Shown: positions 50,638 through 61,486, counted from the stretch's first letter. The stretch: 64,000 bases of DNA from Flammeovirgaceae bacterium (GCA_016712035.1 JADJRT010000016.1:62001-126000); one strand, 5' to 3'. Translations and numbers: made by a program. The notes: generated by a model not told the origin, from the letters alone.

Positions 50638-51724
50638 ATGAAAATGAAATTAGATAATCAAAACATTTTTATACTTTTTTGGACGTTGTTAATAGCAGTA
50701 ACAATCTCTTGCAATAGTCAAAGTCAATCAAGCAAAGAAAATCAGATAGTACAAGCTAAAACTGACAACAAATTACTGAAGTACACAACAGGAGTTCGTT
50801 CAATTTTAGAAGACAGTAAAGGAAAAATCTGGTTTGGCAGTTACAACGAAGGAGCTTGCTTGCTTCAAAATGGAGAATTGCAATATTTCACAACAGCAAA
50901 CGGATTAAGTAACAATCAGGTAAGAAACATTTATGAAGATAAATATGGCGCAATTTGGTTTGAATGTGGCAAAGGATTAAGTATTTATGATGGTCAAAAA
51001 ATGGCTATATACAAAGAAAGAAATTATGATTCAACAAACGAATGGAAATTATCTGATAGTGACCTTTGGTTTAAAGGTGATGAAACAATGGGCATCAACA
51101 AACTTGAACGGAATCCAGGGGTGTATCAGTTTGACGGAAAAGACCTTTTTTATCGCACATTTCCTGTCAAAGTAAAATCAGGGCTAGAGAATGGCTATTC
51201 AATTTCAACAAATTTTGTCAGAAGTAAAAATGGAGCGGTTTGGCTTGGAACTTATAGTGCACTGATAGGGTATGATGGTTCAGATTTTAAAATAATAGAT
51301 AACTCTTTTTTAGGATTAAATGACGAGACGGGATATCTACATATCCGTAGTATAATGGAAGACAGCAAAGGAAATATTTGGATTGGTAATAATGGAATTG
51401 GTGGTTTAAAATATGATGGGGAAAAAGTAATCAATTTCACAGAGGAACAAAAACTAAAAGGAGGACACCAAAGGCAATTCACTTGAGCAAGTTTTTTCCA
51501 TTGGAGAGGATGCTTCAGGGAATATTTGGTTTGGGACTGTATATGGATCTGGTGCTTGGAGATATGACGGTAATTCCGTGAAAAATTTCACTAAAGAGGA
51601 TGGACTTGAGAGTAAAGAGATTTGGTTTATATATAAAAGCAAACAAGGAGAATTGTGGTTTGGAGGAAAAGGGCCAAGTGGTGTATATCGATTCAATGGC
51701 AAGTCTTTTGAAAGAAGATTTTAA
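50638..51724 (+). CDS. Two-component-regulator-type propeller lipoprotein (frameshifted)
   Basis: Start ATG 50638, with a lipobox (LLIAVTISC). Propeller repeats follow the pattern of hybrid two-component sensor propellers, but no kinase follows: ILEDSKGKIWFGSYNEGACL, IYEDKYGAIWFECGKGLSIY, IMEDSKGNIWIGNNGIGGL, and after a frameshift IGEDASGNIWFGTVYGSGAW and IYKSKQGELWFGGKGPSGVY. One A is missing near 51468 (GGACACC for GGAAACACC). About 360 residues. The DNA is clearly more AT-rich than the flanking genes, and the gene lies in a region with attC-like repeats, suggesting acquisition. Confidence 0.75.
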
Positions 51725-51746
51725 AAGTACGAGCGCACAACAAAAG

Positions 51747-51863
51747 CTATAAAACATATGCTGTATTGTAGGTTCTTAAAGTGTGTGCTGTTAAATTTCG
51801 TCAGCAACTTGGGACAGAGATGTAGGTATTTAAACGCATACGTTTTATAGCTAAACGTTATAC
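51747..51863. repeat. attC-like long inverted repeat
   Basis: Seventeen-base arms (from AGCTATAAAAC at 51747 and ending GTTTTATAGCT at 51852) match with one mismatch across a 72-base centre. They are followed by AAACGTTATAC (51853-51863), similar in form to the core end of integron attC sites (…CGTTATA…). It separates the propeller gene from the GNAT gene. Confidence 0.5.
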
Positions 51864-51874
51864 TGCATTAAAAA

Positions 51875-52402
51875 ATGACGAAAATAATTGAAACGAAAAG
51901 ACTGTTGTTACGTGAATTGAATGTTTCAGACCCTGAACATTTCTTTAAGCTAAACTCTGATCCTGAAGTTTTGAAATACACTGGAGACAAACCTTTTTTA
52001 TCAGTCTCTGATGCTGAATCCTTCTTGAAAAAATATAATGACTATAAAGAAAATGGATTTGGTCGTTGGGCGGTAATTTCTAAAGAATCAAACGAGTTTC
52101 TAGGTTGGTGTGGATTAAAGTTAAATGAAGAAAAATTAGTTGATTTAGGATTTCGTTTCTTTCAAAAAGACTGGGGAAATGAATACGCCACTGAATCTGC
52201 AAAGGCATCATTAGAATTTGGATTCAATAATCTAAAAATTAATGAAATTATTGGACGAGCCTCTGTTGAGAATAAGGCCTCTGTTAGAGTTTTAGAAAAA
52301 TTGAAAATGAATTTTTGGAAAAATGGTAACTGTGAGGGTATTGAAAACTCGGTTTATTATAAAATGAATAAAACGCAGTACAACACTTTATATAGCAAAT
52401 AG
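51875..52402 (+). CDS. GNAT-family N-acetyltransferase (RimJ/RimL-like)
   Basis: 175 residues. It opens with TKRLLLRELNVSDPEHFFKL and has FGRWAVISKESNEFLGWCGL, LGFRFFQKDWGNEYATES (region before the acetyl-CoA loop) and ASVENKASVRVLEKLKM. The pattern is the RimJ/RimL type, which acetylates protein N-termini or small amines; the acceptor is unknown. It is AT-rich like the propeller gene before it and starts 11 bases after the attC-like repeat, as in gene cassettes. Confidence 0.85.
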   Translation: MTKIIETKRLLLRELNVSDPEHFFKLNSDPEVLKYTGDKPFLSVSDAESFLKKYNDYKENGFGRWAVISKESNEFLGWCGLKLNEEKLVDLGFRFFQKDWGNEYATESAKASLEFGFNNLKINEIIGRASVENKASVRVLEKLKMNFWKNGNCEGIENSVYYKMNKTQYNTLYSK

Positions 52403-52482
52403 GGCTTTCAGTTCAGTGTTATTTACAAACAGCTCCAAATCGTTGATTTGGCTTTTAAAATGAATAAGATAAAAACAAAATA

Positions 52483-52567
52483 CAACGTTTTGGCTCAGTG
52501 CAAGCTTGAAATTTTATCGATTTCTACTGCCCTTTACTAGCCGTTGAAACCCTAGGGTGGCTGAGCC
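52483..52567. repeat. Second cassette-boundary-like inverted repeat
   Basis: CAACGTTTTGGCTCAG (52483-52498) and GGCTGAGCC (52559-52567) share a 7-base inverted core (GGCTCAG/CTGAGCC), with CCGTTG at 52541 between. It follows the GNAT gene and precedes a shift back to normal base composition. Confidence 0.4.
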
Positions 52568-52586
52568 TACATGAAATTCGAATTAT

Positions 52587-55500
52587 TTACCGGTTTAAAA
52601 ACTTACTGATCTCATTAAAGAACTTATCGGGGTCTTGCCAATAGTTACGACTATATACACGGAGAGAAGCCCAATGCTTATGTTCAAGTAATTGTGGCGT
52701 TAGCGCATGATCGGACTTGGCGCTTAAACTCTGATAATAATAATTGTCATCGGTAAGAACCGCACCTAGTAACCGCGTGTCTTTATAAGCCGTGAGATCG
52801 TAAAACGGAAGCTTAGTATTCTCGACAACAAAATCAGGCCATTTTTCTGCAGCCCATTTTTTGATTTCACTTTTGAGATTGCGCACAACTCGTTTCCCTT
52901 CTTGCTGATGTGTGTACGGTTCAAAAGTTCCTTTGGATACAGACTGTGCAAACTGCAGATATTTTTTTAGAAGCTTTGGGCCTTCATTCACCGTTTCTTC
53001 AACATGCAGTTGTTCGGGCCAAAAGCTGGTTACTACAATTACTTTTTCGCGTGCCCGACTTACAGCTACATTTAATCGATTCTCGCCTCCGGCCAGGTTC
53101 AAGCTACCAAATTGTGCACGCACGTTTCCGTTTTTATCGGGTGCATAGCCGACTGAGAAAATAATGATATCGCGTTCATCACCTTGTACATTTTCAATAT
53201 TTTTAACAAACACATTCTTAGGAATATTCCCTAAGGTATTTTCGATAGTATCAAGAACGGCAAATTGCTGCGGAGCATTAAACGTAATCACGCCTATTTC
53301 TTTACTGGCATCAGCCTTAATTAACTGATCGATTAACGTGGCAATATAATCGGCTTCGGGTAGGTTGAGATTATTTTCCCAGTTGCCTTCGATTCGTTCG
53401 TATTGAATCGAGGGTTCTCCCTGGTTCATCGCCGTCATATCCGGCAGCAACTGCAAATCGCCTCCATAAAAATGTTGGTTAGAGAAATCGATGAGTTCTA
53501 ACGACTTGCTTCGGTAGTGCCCTAGTAGTTGCACATTCATCAGGTAGCGACTACTTAAATCAAGAAGCGAATCGATTTCTGTATCGGGATCGGTTTCATC
53601 TATTTCCTGCCAACGGGTTTGGTACAAGTCTCCGGGTTTTAATTGCATGGCATCTCCGGCAACCAGCGCCTGCTTACCCCGGTACAACGCGGGTATACCT
53701 CGTTCGGCAAAACATTGTGAAGCCTCATCAAAAATAACGAGGTCAAATAAATCTTTCATAGGAAAGATAGCCGACACCGATTCAGGCGAAGCAAGCCAAC
53801 AGGGCATTACTTTAAAAATCTCTTCTTCAAATTCCGAAATCAGTTTTCGGATGGGCCATATTTTTTTCTTTTAGTAGTCTGATGAAGCAGATCGCGATAC
53901 GTTACCCGGTTATTCAATCGATTAAATTTCAAATCGTCAACCACTTTTTCGCGTGCACGCATTAAGATTATCTCTTCACTTATATTTTGTTTCTCGGTAA
54001 GCAAATCGCGCAACTCGTTTTCTAACAAGTTTATTTTTCCTGACGACACCATACGAAGCTCCGGACTTCTTACTTCAAGATGTTCAATCCACGCAAGAGA
54101 AAGGCTATTGATGAAGAGACCTTTAATCAGATATTCATCCCAGCTCTGGGTTTGCTCATGCAGTTTATTTAAGATTGATCGTTCGTCTGCCGTTAAGCTT
54201 TCCTGTAACACATCAAACTCACAAAGGGCATCAAAATCTGCTTTCAGGTTTTCAATCAATTTCCGCGAAAAGTCGGGTTGCTGCGTAATAGAATTTATCT
54301 GGGCATGGGTAAGATAGTTTGCCCAAGTAGTACGAAGCGTTGGTAAGTTGGCCAATTGCACGTAGAGTGTGGCTAGCTTTTGTTTGAATGCAGAAGCTGA
54401 AAGCTTTACCGGATTGATTATATTTTTAATACCACGTATTGAACTAAAATTTAGTTTAGCTTGTAAAGCGAAGTGCTGATCGGCAAACCATCGGATAAAC
54501 TCTTTTTGATCTAATGTCTCCGGTACATTTTTTAACCAGGTCTTATTCTTAAGTTTGGATAGATTGTGCTCTAGATTCAGCCTGCTGTCAAGTTTTTTCT
54601 CCAGTGTTTTAAATCCTTGCTTATTGCTCTCCAGATTGTTTTGAACCAACGTCCGCTTAATCAAAAATTTGTCCTTTGAAAATAATTCCCAACGCACCAG
54701 TCCGATAAGACTTTTTCGTGCTTTCATACTCCGGTACAATGCTTTTTGAAGAGCACCCAATTGAAAAGCAGGCGTGTGGGCTTCGGGCCCAATATCCATA
54801 AAGCAACTCATCAGGTTCTTTTCAATGTTCGATAACCAGAGAGAACTGGTTTCATCATCTTGCTCGGGTACCATACTTTGAAAATACTGATATACTATTT
54901 CCTGCTCGATTAATGTTCTGATCTCCTCTACCTGGGGTTCCATTTCAATGAGGGCTTCATATTGTTCCCAATCTAATCGAGTACCAAAATGCTCAATGGA
55001 ATATTCCGATAATGCATTGAAGTAATTCGTTACATCCTGAATGGCCTTTTTAATTTGAGACTCATCAAGACTGGTGAACGAACTAAAGGACTTTCGATCT
55101 TTCCATGGGTAATCATCCCGATTAAGGTTTACCGCGTAATGAACATATGAATTTAATTTGCGGAGAAAGTCAGGTAATGTGTCAAAACGGAAATGTTGAA
55201 ACTCTTGCTTAAGATTGATAATTGCCTGACTAGGATCTGATTGTAAATAGAGTTCTTTAATGGTTGTTCCGCAAGCCGACACATCAAACAAGGCTCGCTT
55301 AAAGCTTTCCAATTCTTCGGTAATTTGATCGATGCGGTGACTGAGTTGTAAAAATTTACGTTCCAACTGAATGGCATCAATATTAATATTTTTGGATTTG
55401 TATTCATCAACCCGTTCAATTTGATGCGCTATTTTTTGATAGATTTCTTTGCGGTCATTTTTAAAATCATGAACGAGCGCCAGATAATCATTCAGCTGGT

Positions 55501-56584
55501 GGGCTTTCAATCTTGAAAAAACTACATCCAACGCAGCACGTTTCTGGCATACCACTAAAACCCGCTTGCCGGAAGCGAGAGCATCTCCAATCAAATTGCA
55601 GATGAGCTGCGATTTTCCTGTGCCGGGCGGACCCTGCACAACCAAAGAGTGCCCCAACTTGGCAGCCTTAAAAGCATTTTCCTGCCAAACATCTTGCGGA
55701 AAGGCTGTGTAAACTTTTTCTTCTTTAATCTCCTGCAAAAAATTATTTGTACTGGCAGGTGTTTCCGAAGAAGAGCGCATCTGAAAGAATTCTTCCAGAT
55801 CCTGAATGGAATCGTTGTCTAATAATTTTAAATAATCAGGAACAAGTGAAGAGCCAGCCTGCGGAAAAATACCCATGACTGCCTTGGGAAATAATTTTAG
55901 TTCGCCATTTTTTAAGCCCTCTTCAAATTCCTCACGTTTTATATTAACAAAGTGGGTGAGTTCCTCACGGTAGTTATCCGGATTGAAATGGATCTCTAAC
56001 TGACTCTTTTCAAGTATTTGATAAAGGGCTGTTTTAAAGGCTGTGTTTTCGCGATCAATTTCCTCAAAGGTTTCTTCCAGCAAGGATTCGTCTGGCTTTA
56101 GTTTATTATAAAAGGCATACGCTAATACAAATGATTTGTTAAAGGTAATGCCTGCCTCTTCGCGCGGTTCCAAAACCCATTGATTGTTATGTACTTTAAG
56201 AGAGACTGGAAAAAATAAGAGCGGACAACGCACCAACGTGCCATCCATAAATTTTCCCTGCACAACCGGCCAGCCAACATGTAAATCTTGCGAACCTCGT
56301 TCCTCAAAAATTAACTGATCGATTCGTTGAAGTTTCTTTAATTTTTTACTGGCCTCATTCGCGGCCTCCATACGCGTGTCTACTACCGGACAGATTATTT
56401 TTTGTTTTTCTGCAATCAGTGCTTTAATAATAGAGAAGGCATTTTCGCCATTCAATTGACTTAATTCCTGTATATCTATAAACTGATCTGATAAGCGGGG
56501 TAAAAATAACGAGCGGTTGTTACCCGAAAGATTGGTCAGTCTCCGCAGGTAGGTGGTCAATATTTTTTTTGTTTGGGCTACCAC
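52587..56584 (-). CDS. SF1 (UPF1/DNA2-like) helicase with C-terminal nuclease-like domain (frameshifted)
   Basis: About 1330 residues in two frames. The first 914 residues hold an N-terminal region and Walker A VVQGPPGTGKSQLICNL, then a long helical insertion. The second frame carries motif II LVIFDEASQC, motif III VAGDAMQLKPGD, HYRSKSLELIDFSN, VQGDERDIIIFSVGY (motif V), and GGENRLNVAVSRAREKVIVV (motif VI). The last ~100 residues resemble the MTES_1575-type nuclease end domain of such helicases (DLTAYKDTRLLGAVLTDD, VYSRNYWQDPDKF), although the usual E-x-D/K residues look altered. An A-run indel near 53865 breaks the frame. The start is GTG 56584. Roles in repair or phage defence are possible. 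Confidence 0.8.
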
Positions 56585-56585
56585 A

Positions 56586-57390
56586 TTAAGGATTTAGGGT
56601 AAGATAAGGTTTTATTTTTTTATAAAACGTTTCATCCACTAAGGCTATTTTATGGAGGTCATCGATAGGCATTGACGGAAATCTGAATGGGTTTAAAATC
56701 ATCCGATACAAATGCATGTTTTGTTAGCTCGTTGATTACGGTGGAGTCCAATCCATACACGTCTTGCAATTGACTGATGGATACAAACCCTCCTAATTGA
56801 TTTCTGTACTTGATTATTCGTTGCGAAAGTTTTGTGCCAATCCCATAAATAGCTATTAATTGGCTGGTGTCAGCTTCATTCACATCGAACGGGGTTACTT
56901 TAACTTTATCAGATTCTTTCTTAACAGATGGATTTTCGTTAAGCGTTTTTGCTTGGGTTACCGGTAGTGTAATGTATGGAACGAGTTGCTGATATAGCGC
57001 AGTATCCATACCATAGATTTTAAGTAAATCTGATTTGGTTTTAAATCGACCTTGTTTATTTCGATAATTATCAATGCGGTTTGCAAGGTTGGGGGCGAAG
57101 CCTAGTTGAATCAGTTCAGTAATAGATGCCATGTTAGGATTAAATGGAAATAACGCAGGACTTGTATGTAGGATGGAATCTTTAGACTCCTTCCATTGCC
57201 ATTGGGCAATAAGACTGTCTAATGTTTTTGATTCTGTAGCGTAATTTTGCTTTTGATTGGTGAACCACCACCGGTATGTGGGCATAATAAACACACTAAT
57301 AAGTAATAGCGGAAGTAAAATCAGAAAGGCACGCGTTTCTGTGCGTGAAAAACCAAAGAAAGCTCTGATTAAAGCCTTGAGCCGATTCAT
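56586..57390 (-). CDS. ComEA-like helix-hairpin-helix protein (frameshifted at the end)
   Basis: One N-terminal membrane helix (AFLILLPLLLISVFIMP) is followed by helix-hairpin-helix units: NMASITELIQLGFAPNLANRIDNYR, DLLKIYGMDTALYQQL, VNEADTSQLIAIYGIGTKLSQRIIKYR and DVYGLDSTVINEL. An extra T near 56670 hides the last unit AIDDLHKIALVDETFYKKIK, which ends at a TAA at 56586-56588. About 267 residues. Such proteins bind double-stranded DNA non-specifically, as ComEA does in transformation. It abuts the helicase gene and follows the amidoligase operon by 26 bases. Confidence 0.82.
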
Positions 57391-57416
57391 CTCAAGAAAT
57401 TTAATAAATTCTATGG

Positions 57417-58094
57417 TTAATTCAACGTGGCTTGAATCGCTTTAAGTATTTGATATTGAATTTTGCTTAGATCGGAAGCAAACTTTTGATTGACTTCTAT
57501 TTCAATTCCGGTGTAATCGGCATCAGGATAAAAGTTTCTTAGCCAGGTAGTGATGCCATCATCGGTGCCTCGGTAAGGTTCGTTGAACCGGATTTTAAGA
57601 TCAGGCAAATTCTTATCTAGTTCGTCTTTAAATTGATGGCTATAATCGGTTTCTGATTTTTTATCAGGATCAAAAAGAATTCCAATATCCACCGCGCGTT
57701 CCACACCGTTCCAAACAGGGGTGAAGGAATGTATAGAGAGATGGAGTACTGGCTTAGGTGATACTTCATTCATTTCTTGCAACTGATTTCGGTAGGGTTG
57801 ATAGATTTCAGTATACAGTTTTTCTTTTGTTTGGAATCGAGTCTTTTTGAGAATATTGAAAAAAAGCTCCGGACTATCCTCGGATCGATTAGCTTCTATT
57901 AATAGACGGGTACTTTCACAACCAAGTAACGGAGCATTCAACGATGAAGCGAAAAATTGGGCTAACGTCCAAGCTCCTGGATCCCAACCGCGGTGCGTTT
58001 GTATTACTTCGGGTTCATCCTGAAATAAATGAATAAACTCATTGGGAACATGATTGCCAGCGTGTTCGCAACTAAACACTACGGATTGATACAT
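57417..58094 (-). CDS. N-formylglutamate amidohydrolase-like protein
   Basis: 225 residues of the FGase/HutG family of zinc carboxypeptidase-like folds: VVFSCEHAGNHVPNEF, THRGWDPGAW, HLSIHSFTPVWNG (metal His) and YTGIEIEVNQKF. The classic enzyme splits N-formylglutamate in His breakdown. Here it is the last gene of an amidoligase operon with a 3-base gap, so it more likely cleaves or edits a glutamyl-type amide made by the two ligases. That role is inference. Confidence 0.83.
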   Translation of the reverse strand: MYQSVVFSCEHAGNHVPNEFIHLFQDEPEVIQTHRGWDPGAWTLAQFFASSLNAPLLGCESTRLLIEANRSEDSPELFFNILKKTRFQTKEKLYTEIYQPYRNQLQEMNEVSPKPVLHLSIHSFTPVWNGVERAVDIGILFDPDKKSETDYSHQFKDELDKNLPDLKIRFNEPYRGTDDGITTWLRNFYPDADYTGIEIEVNQKFASDLSKIQYQILKAIQATLN

Positions 58095-58097
58095 CAG

Positions 58098-59324
58098 CTA
58101 TATAAATAATTTATTCTCCTGAAGGCAGACACTTAGCCTGCGATAAACAGTCTCCATGTTTTTTAAGGAGGAGTCATTTTCTAATGCATGAAGAATGCGT
58201 TCGGAAAGCGAACCATTTTCTAAAATACTCTTAATGATTTTCCGGTAATCACTTTGGTTAGTTGAATCTGGGATCTTTAACAAAATTGCTTTCCAGATTT
58301 GCTTAATTGTGCTTGGTGTTTTCAAACCAAACGCTGCAAGAATTGATAAATCCTCTACCGGAGATGACAGACCTCTGATTGCTGCCCGATCAAATAAATT
58401 TGCCAGAGCTTTGGTTTCAATTATTTTCTGTTCGCTAAGGCGTGTAAAATTTTCTGAGATAAGAAGTTTCAACGTTTCAACCACCAATGTAACAATGGCA
58501 AGGTCGGCTGCGGGGCATTCCTGAATATCCATTACCCGAATTTCAATCGAGCCACGATCGAACCGGGCAATCGCACCACGCGAATTTACCCAGACTGGAT
58601 CAAGTATTTGATCAGGGTCATACGGGCCTATTGCTTTTTCAATGGGTTGATAGATGGCTTTTTTGTAATCTTCAAACGAGTAAACTTCTTCGGGTATGAT
58701 ACTACCGGTAAGCACCGGAATTTTAGCCTGATTGGTTTTGTAAAATTTTAATCGGGTGTCGAGCATCCCCGAAATATTACTATCTAGTACGGGTGAACTC
58801 GCGCACAAGGCTGGGAGTAGCGGTAAGATCAATCGGATAGCAGCATGTAATTTGGCAAACTCTTCATCGCCATGGAAGGGTAGGTTAAGGTGAGTGCTTT
58901 GCAAGTTCGACCAGCCATGACCTTTGGAGTCAAAAAGCTTATCGTAGAGCGCGTACACCTCATTATTATCGTGGGGCCAAAGTTTGGTGTCGGTAAATGG
59001 ATTCATAAACGGATGTGCGGCTGTTGGCAGCAACATCGCATTCCACTTTTCCAGAATCTTATTGATTCGAATCACATTTTCTGCAAATGCTTTTTCAAGA
59101 CTTGGTAAATCAGCTTCAGGCTTGGTAGATTTAATTTCTATCACGTGCAACACCAACTCGTTCGACCAAGTTACAATTCCATTTTCATAATCGCTTCCAA
59201 TACTCCCCAACTCATGCTTCAACAATTCATCGGCAATGGCTTTTACCTGCAATGTATTTTTATCGACAATCATGTACTCCAGCTCAACGCCAAAGCCATC
59301 AAAGAGGTGATACGGAGATTTCAT
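58098..59324 (-). CDS. GCS2-family carboxylate-amine ligase
   Basis: 408 residues of the glutamate-cysteine ligase type 2 (YbdK-like) fold: GFGVELEYMIVD at the N-terminus (metal Glu pair), TAAHPFMNPFTDT, GHGWSNLQSTHLNLPF, and RFDRGSIEIRVMDIQECPAAD near residue 270-290. The family uses ATP to form an amide bond between a carboxylate and an amine; E. coli YbdK has weak glutamate-cysteine ligase activity. The gene overlaps the ATP-grasp gene by 4 bases, so both ligases are translated together. Confidence 0.85.
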   Translation of the reverse strand: MKSPYHLFDGFGVELEYMIVDKNTLQVKAIADELLKHELGSIGSDYENGIVTWSNELVLHVIEIKSTKPEADLPSLEKAFAENVIRINKILEKWNAMLLPTAAHPFMNPFTDTKLWPHDNNEVYALYDKLFDSKGHGWSNLQSTHLNLPFHGDEEFAKLHAAIRLILPLLPALCASSPVLDSNISGMLDTRLKFYKTNQAKIPVLTGSIIPEEVYSFEDYKKAIYQPIEKAIGPYDPDQILDPVWVNSRGAIARFDRGSIEIRVMDIQECPAADLAIVTLVVETLKLLISENFTRLSEQKIIETKALANLFDRAAIRGLSSPVEDLSILAAFGLKTPSTIKQIWKAILLKIPDSTNQSDYRKIIKSILENGSLSERILHALENDSSLKNMETVYRRLSVCLQENKLFI

Positions 59325-60766
59325 TTTTGGGATTTGATGCGGGTAAGAAACACTTCCATGATTATTTCGTAAAGACGCTCTTTCAAGATTTTATCTTCAA
59401 TTCCCGCATCAATATTTGGGTTGTCGTTAATTTCAATCACATAAAATTTACCATCAATCTCTTTCATATCTACCCCATACAAACCTTTGCCGATAAGCAA
59501 AGTTGCCTTAACGGCTGTTTTCAACAAGCCAGAGGGAGCCTGATCGATGGCGACACATTCTACATCGCCATCTCTCGATTGCTCTTTGGCATTCCAGTTA
59601 ACAATTTGCCAATGTTTGGTGGCCATAAAATATTTACACACATAGATCACCTGACCATCAATTACGCCTACACGCCAATCAAAACTGGTTGGTAAAAATT
59701 CCTGTGCGATTAGCAAGTCTGATTTTTCGAACATGCTTTCGCGGATTTTCTTGAACTCCTCAAGTGATTCGATTTTAAACACACCTTTTGAGAACGCACC
59801 ATCGGGTTGTTTTAAGATAAAAGGAAAACTCATTTTAGTTTCGAGTGCATCACAGTTCTCTTCCGTTATTACAAAAGATTTAGGCGTAAGAATTTTGTTG
59901 GAATTTAACAGTTCGTGTAGATAGACTTTGTTTGTACACTTTAGTATGGAATCAGGATCATCAATAACAACCAGACCCAGCGACTCTGCTTTTTTGGCAA
60001 ACCGGAATGTGTGATGGTTTACATTGGTAGTTTCTCGTATAAACAAAGCATCGTATTGAATGATTTGATCAAAATCATTTTTGGTGATAAACTCAGTATT
60101 GAAACCGGCTTCTATAGCCGCGCGATAAAATCGTTTTAATGCCCGGTCATCGGAGGGTGGATTTTTATCCTCGGGATTGACCAGGATAGCGAGGTCATAT
60201 TTCTTTTTATCGGGGCGAAAGTCACGTTTGCGCAAAAGGTATCGTTCCAAAGCCTGAATGAGCAGCGGCTTATCGTCAGCGGGCACTTCACTTAAACTGA
60301 TTGGCTTAATACTTTGAAGCACCCATTTATTCTTTTTGGAAAAAATGGCCCGCACCGAAGGCGCCTGCACCATTTGAAAGAGTTGAAGGGCAAGGCGGTT
60401 ATGAATTTCCGATTTTGTTGAGCCAAAATAAATGTTGAGTTCTACTTTATCTGAATTTTCATTCTTGAAAGTATTTTGAATAAGTACATCAAAGTCCAGC
60501 GAGTCATCACGTAGGATAGAGGGAAATCGAAAGTCTTGAATCGTTGATACTTCGGGTAACACTTTATGACCCCGGGCTTCGGCTAACAAGGATACATAGT
60601 ACCCTTCACTTTGATATTGATAAGATTTGCAAAGGTTCAAAACCTTAATACCTTTTGCCTCCTGATACGCGGGATCAGTAATATACCGATCTGGCGAAAT
60701 GACCTCAACGTCACGCACACTCAAGTACCAATTTTCTGGCTTTTCAACTACAATCAGTTTTGGCAT
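59321..60766 (-). CDS. RimK-type ATP-grasp ligase with RLAN N-terminal domain
   Basis: 481 residues. The N-terminal ~170 match the RLAN domain that precedes RimK-like ATP-grasps (NLCKSYQYQSEGYYVSLLAEARGHKVLP). The C-terminal ~290 are the ATP-grasp: PFILKQPDGAFSKGVFKIES (ATP-binding Lys), DWRVGVIDGQVIYVCKY, and the metal site FYVIEINDNPNIDAG. Such ligases add amino acids, often glutamate, to peptides or small molecules. The same pairing with GCS2, FGase and a C39-like peptidase has been described in comparative genomics of amidoligases; the product is unknown. Confidence 0.87.
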   Translation of the reverse strand: MPKLIVVEKPENWYLSVRDVEVISPDRYITDPAYQEAKGIKVLNLCKSYQYQSEGYYVSLLAEARGHKVLPEVSTIQDFRFPSILRDDSLDFDVLIQNTFKNENSDKVELNIYFGSTKSEIHNRLALQLFQMVQAPSVRAIFSKKNKWVLQSIKPISLSEVPADDKPLLIQALERYLLRKRDFRPDKKKYDLAILVNPEDKNPPSDDRALKRFYRAAIEAGFNTEFITKNDFDQIIQYDALFIRETTNVNHHTFRFAKKAESLGLVVIDDPDSILKCTNKVYLHELLNSNKILTPKSFVITEENCDALETKMSFPFILKQPDGAFSKGVFKIESLEEFKKIRESMFEKSDLLIAQEFLPTSFDWRVGVIDGQVIYVCKYFMATKHWQIVNWNAKEQSRDGDVECVAIDQAPSGLLKTAVKATLLIGKGLYGVDMKEIDGKFYVIEINDNPNIDAGIEDKILKERLYEIIMEVFLTRIKSQK

Positions 60767-60768
60767 AC

Positions 60769-61485
60769 CTATCGGTTTGGTTCAATGATAAGTAGATTGG
60801 CATCGTAGGTAACTATTCCAAGCATAATGCTATTAATTAACCGATCAAAGTTTACACTATAATATTGACTCTTAAGGGGATTCGGGTTCATCGGATCGGC
60901 AAGATAAACGGTTTGGGTAGCTTCATCATATCCATTAATGATTACAAAATGACCTACGGGCTCACCTTTAATACTATCAAATTTACCACTATCAGCCATC
61001 TCACGCGGGGTACCATATAGATACGTAGCGCTAAGGCCAGTGAGAATCGGAATCGATTTTTTAAGATACCCTTTAATAAGTTCGGCATTGAGTTCTTTCT
61101 GATATATCTGACCACCAGCCTCCAAAAATTTTATGTACGCATGCGAAGCAACTAATAGTTTTTTCTTTTTGACTTTATAGCGCATTTGTTGCTTCAATGC
61201 GGCAGTCAGTTTAGGTGCTGAAGACGAAAACCAAGAAGGATCAAATACGGTTAGGTTATAGGTATAGAGGTGTGCCTTATACCCTCGCTGCAAGGCATGA
61301 TTGCCCAGCATTACCGCCAAGGTTCCTCCGCGCTTTAGACTTTTTACCTCCTGAATAACATCTTTAAGTCCAATATCATCGCGATAGTATTTATATAAAG
61401 CATGCAAACAGGTGGGGCCACAGGTTACCTCATCGGGTTGGGCTTTAATGTCAAAATTCAGGAAGAGCGCTTGACGATTAGACAT
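60769..61485 (-). CDS. C39-like cysteine peptidase
   Basis: About 238 residues from the ATG at 61485 (MSNRQALFLNF), which lies 2 bases past the end of the RMD1-like gene; the earlier ATG (61515) would overlap it. The papain-like C39 fold shows the catalytic Cys in QPDEVTCGPTCLHALY and the His in VGHFVIINGYDE, followed by DPMNPNPL with the Asp. There is no ABC transporter part. In this operon it may cut a peptide precursor or release the modified product (inference). Confidence 0.83.
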   Translation of the reverse strand: MSNRQALFLNFDIKAQPDEVTCGPTCLHALYKYYRDDIGLKDVIQEVKSLKRGGTLAVMLGNHALQRGYKAHLYTYNLTVFDPSWFSSSAPKLTAALKQQMRYKVKKKKLLVASHAYIKFLEAGGQIYQKELNAELIKGYLKKSIPILTGLSATYLYGTPREMADSGKFDSIKGEPVGHFVIINGYDEATQTVYLADPMNPNPLKSQYYSVNFDRLINSIMLGIVTYDANLLIIEPNR

Positions 61486-61486
61486 A

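Noticed and set aside
52910..53164. Plus-strand ORFs of 78-84 codons inside the helicase gene
   Set aside because: They are antisense shadows of conserved helicase motifs V-VI and have no family resemblance.
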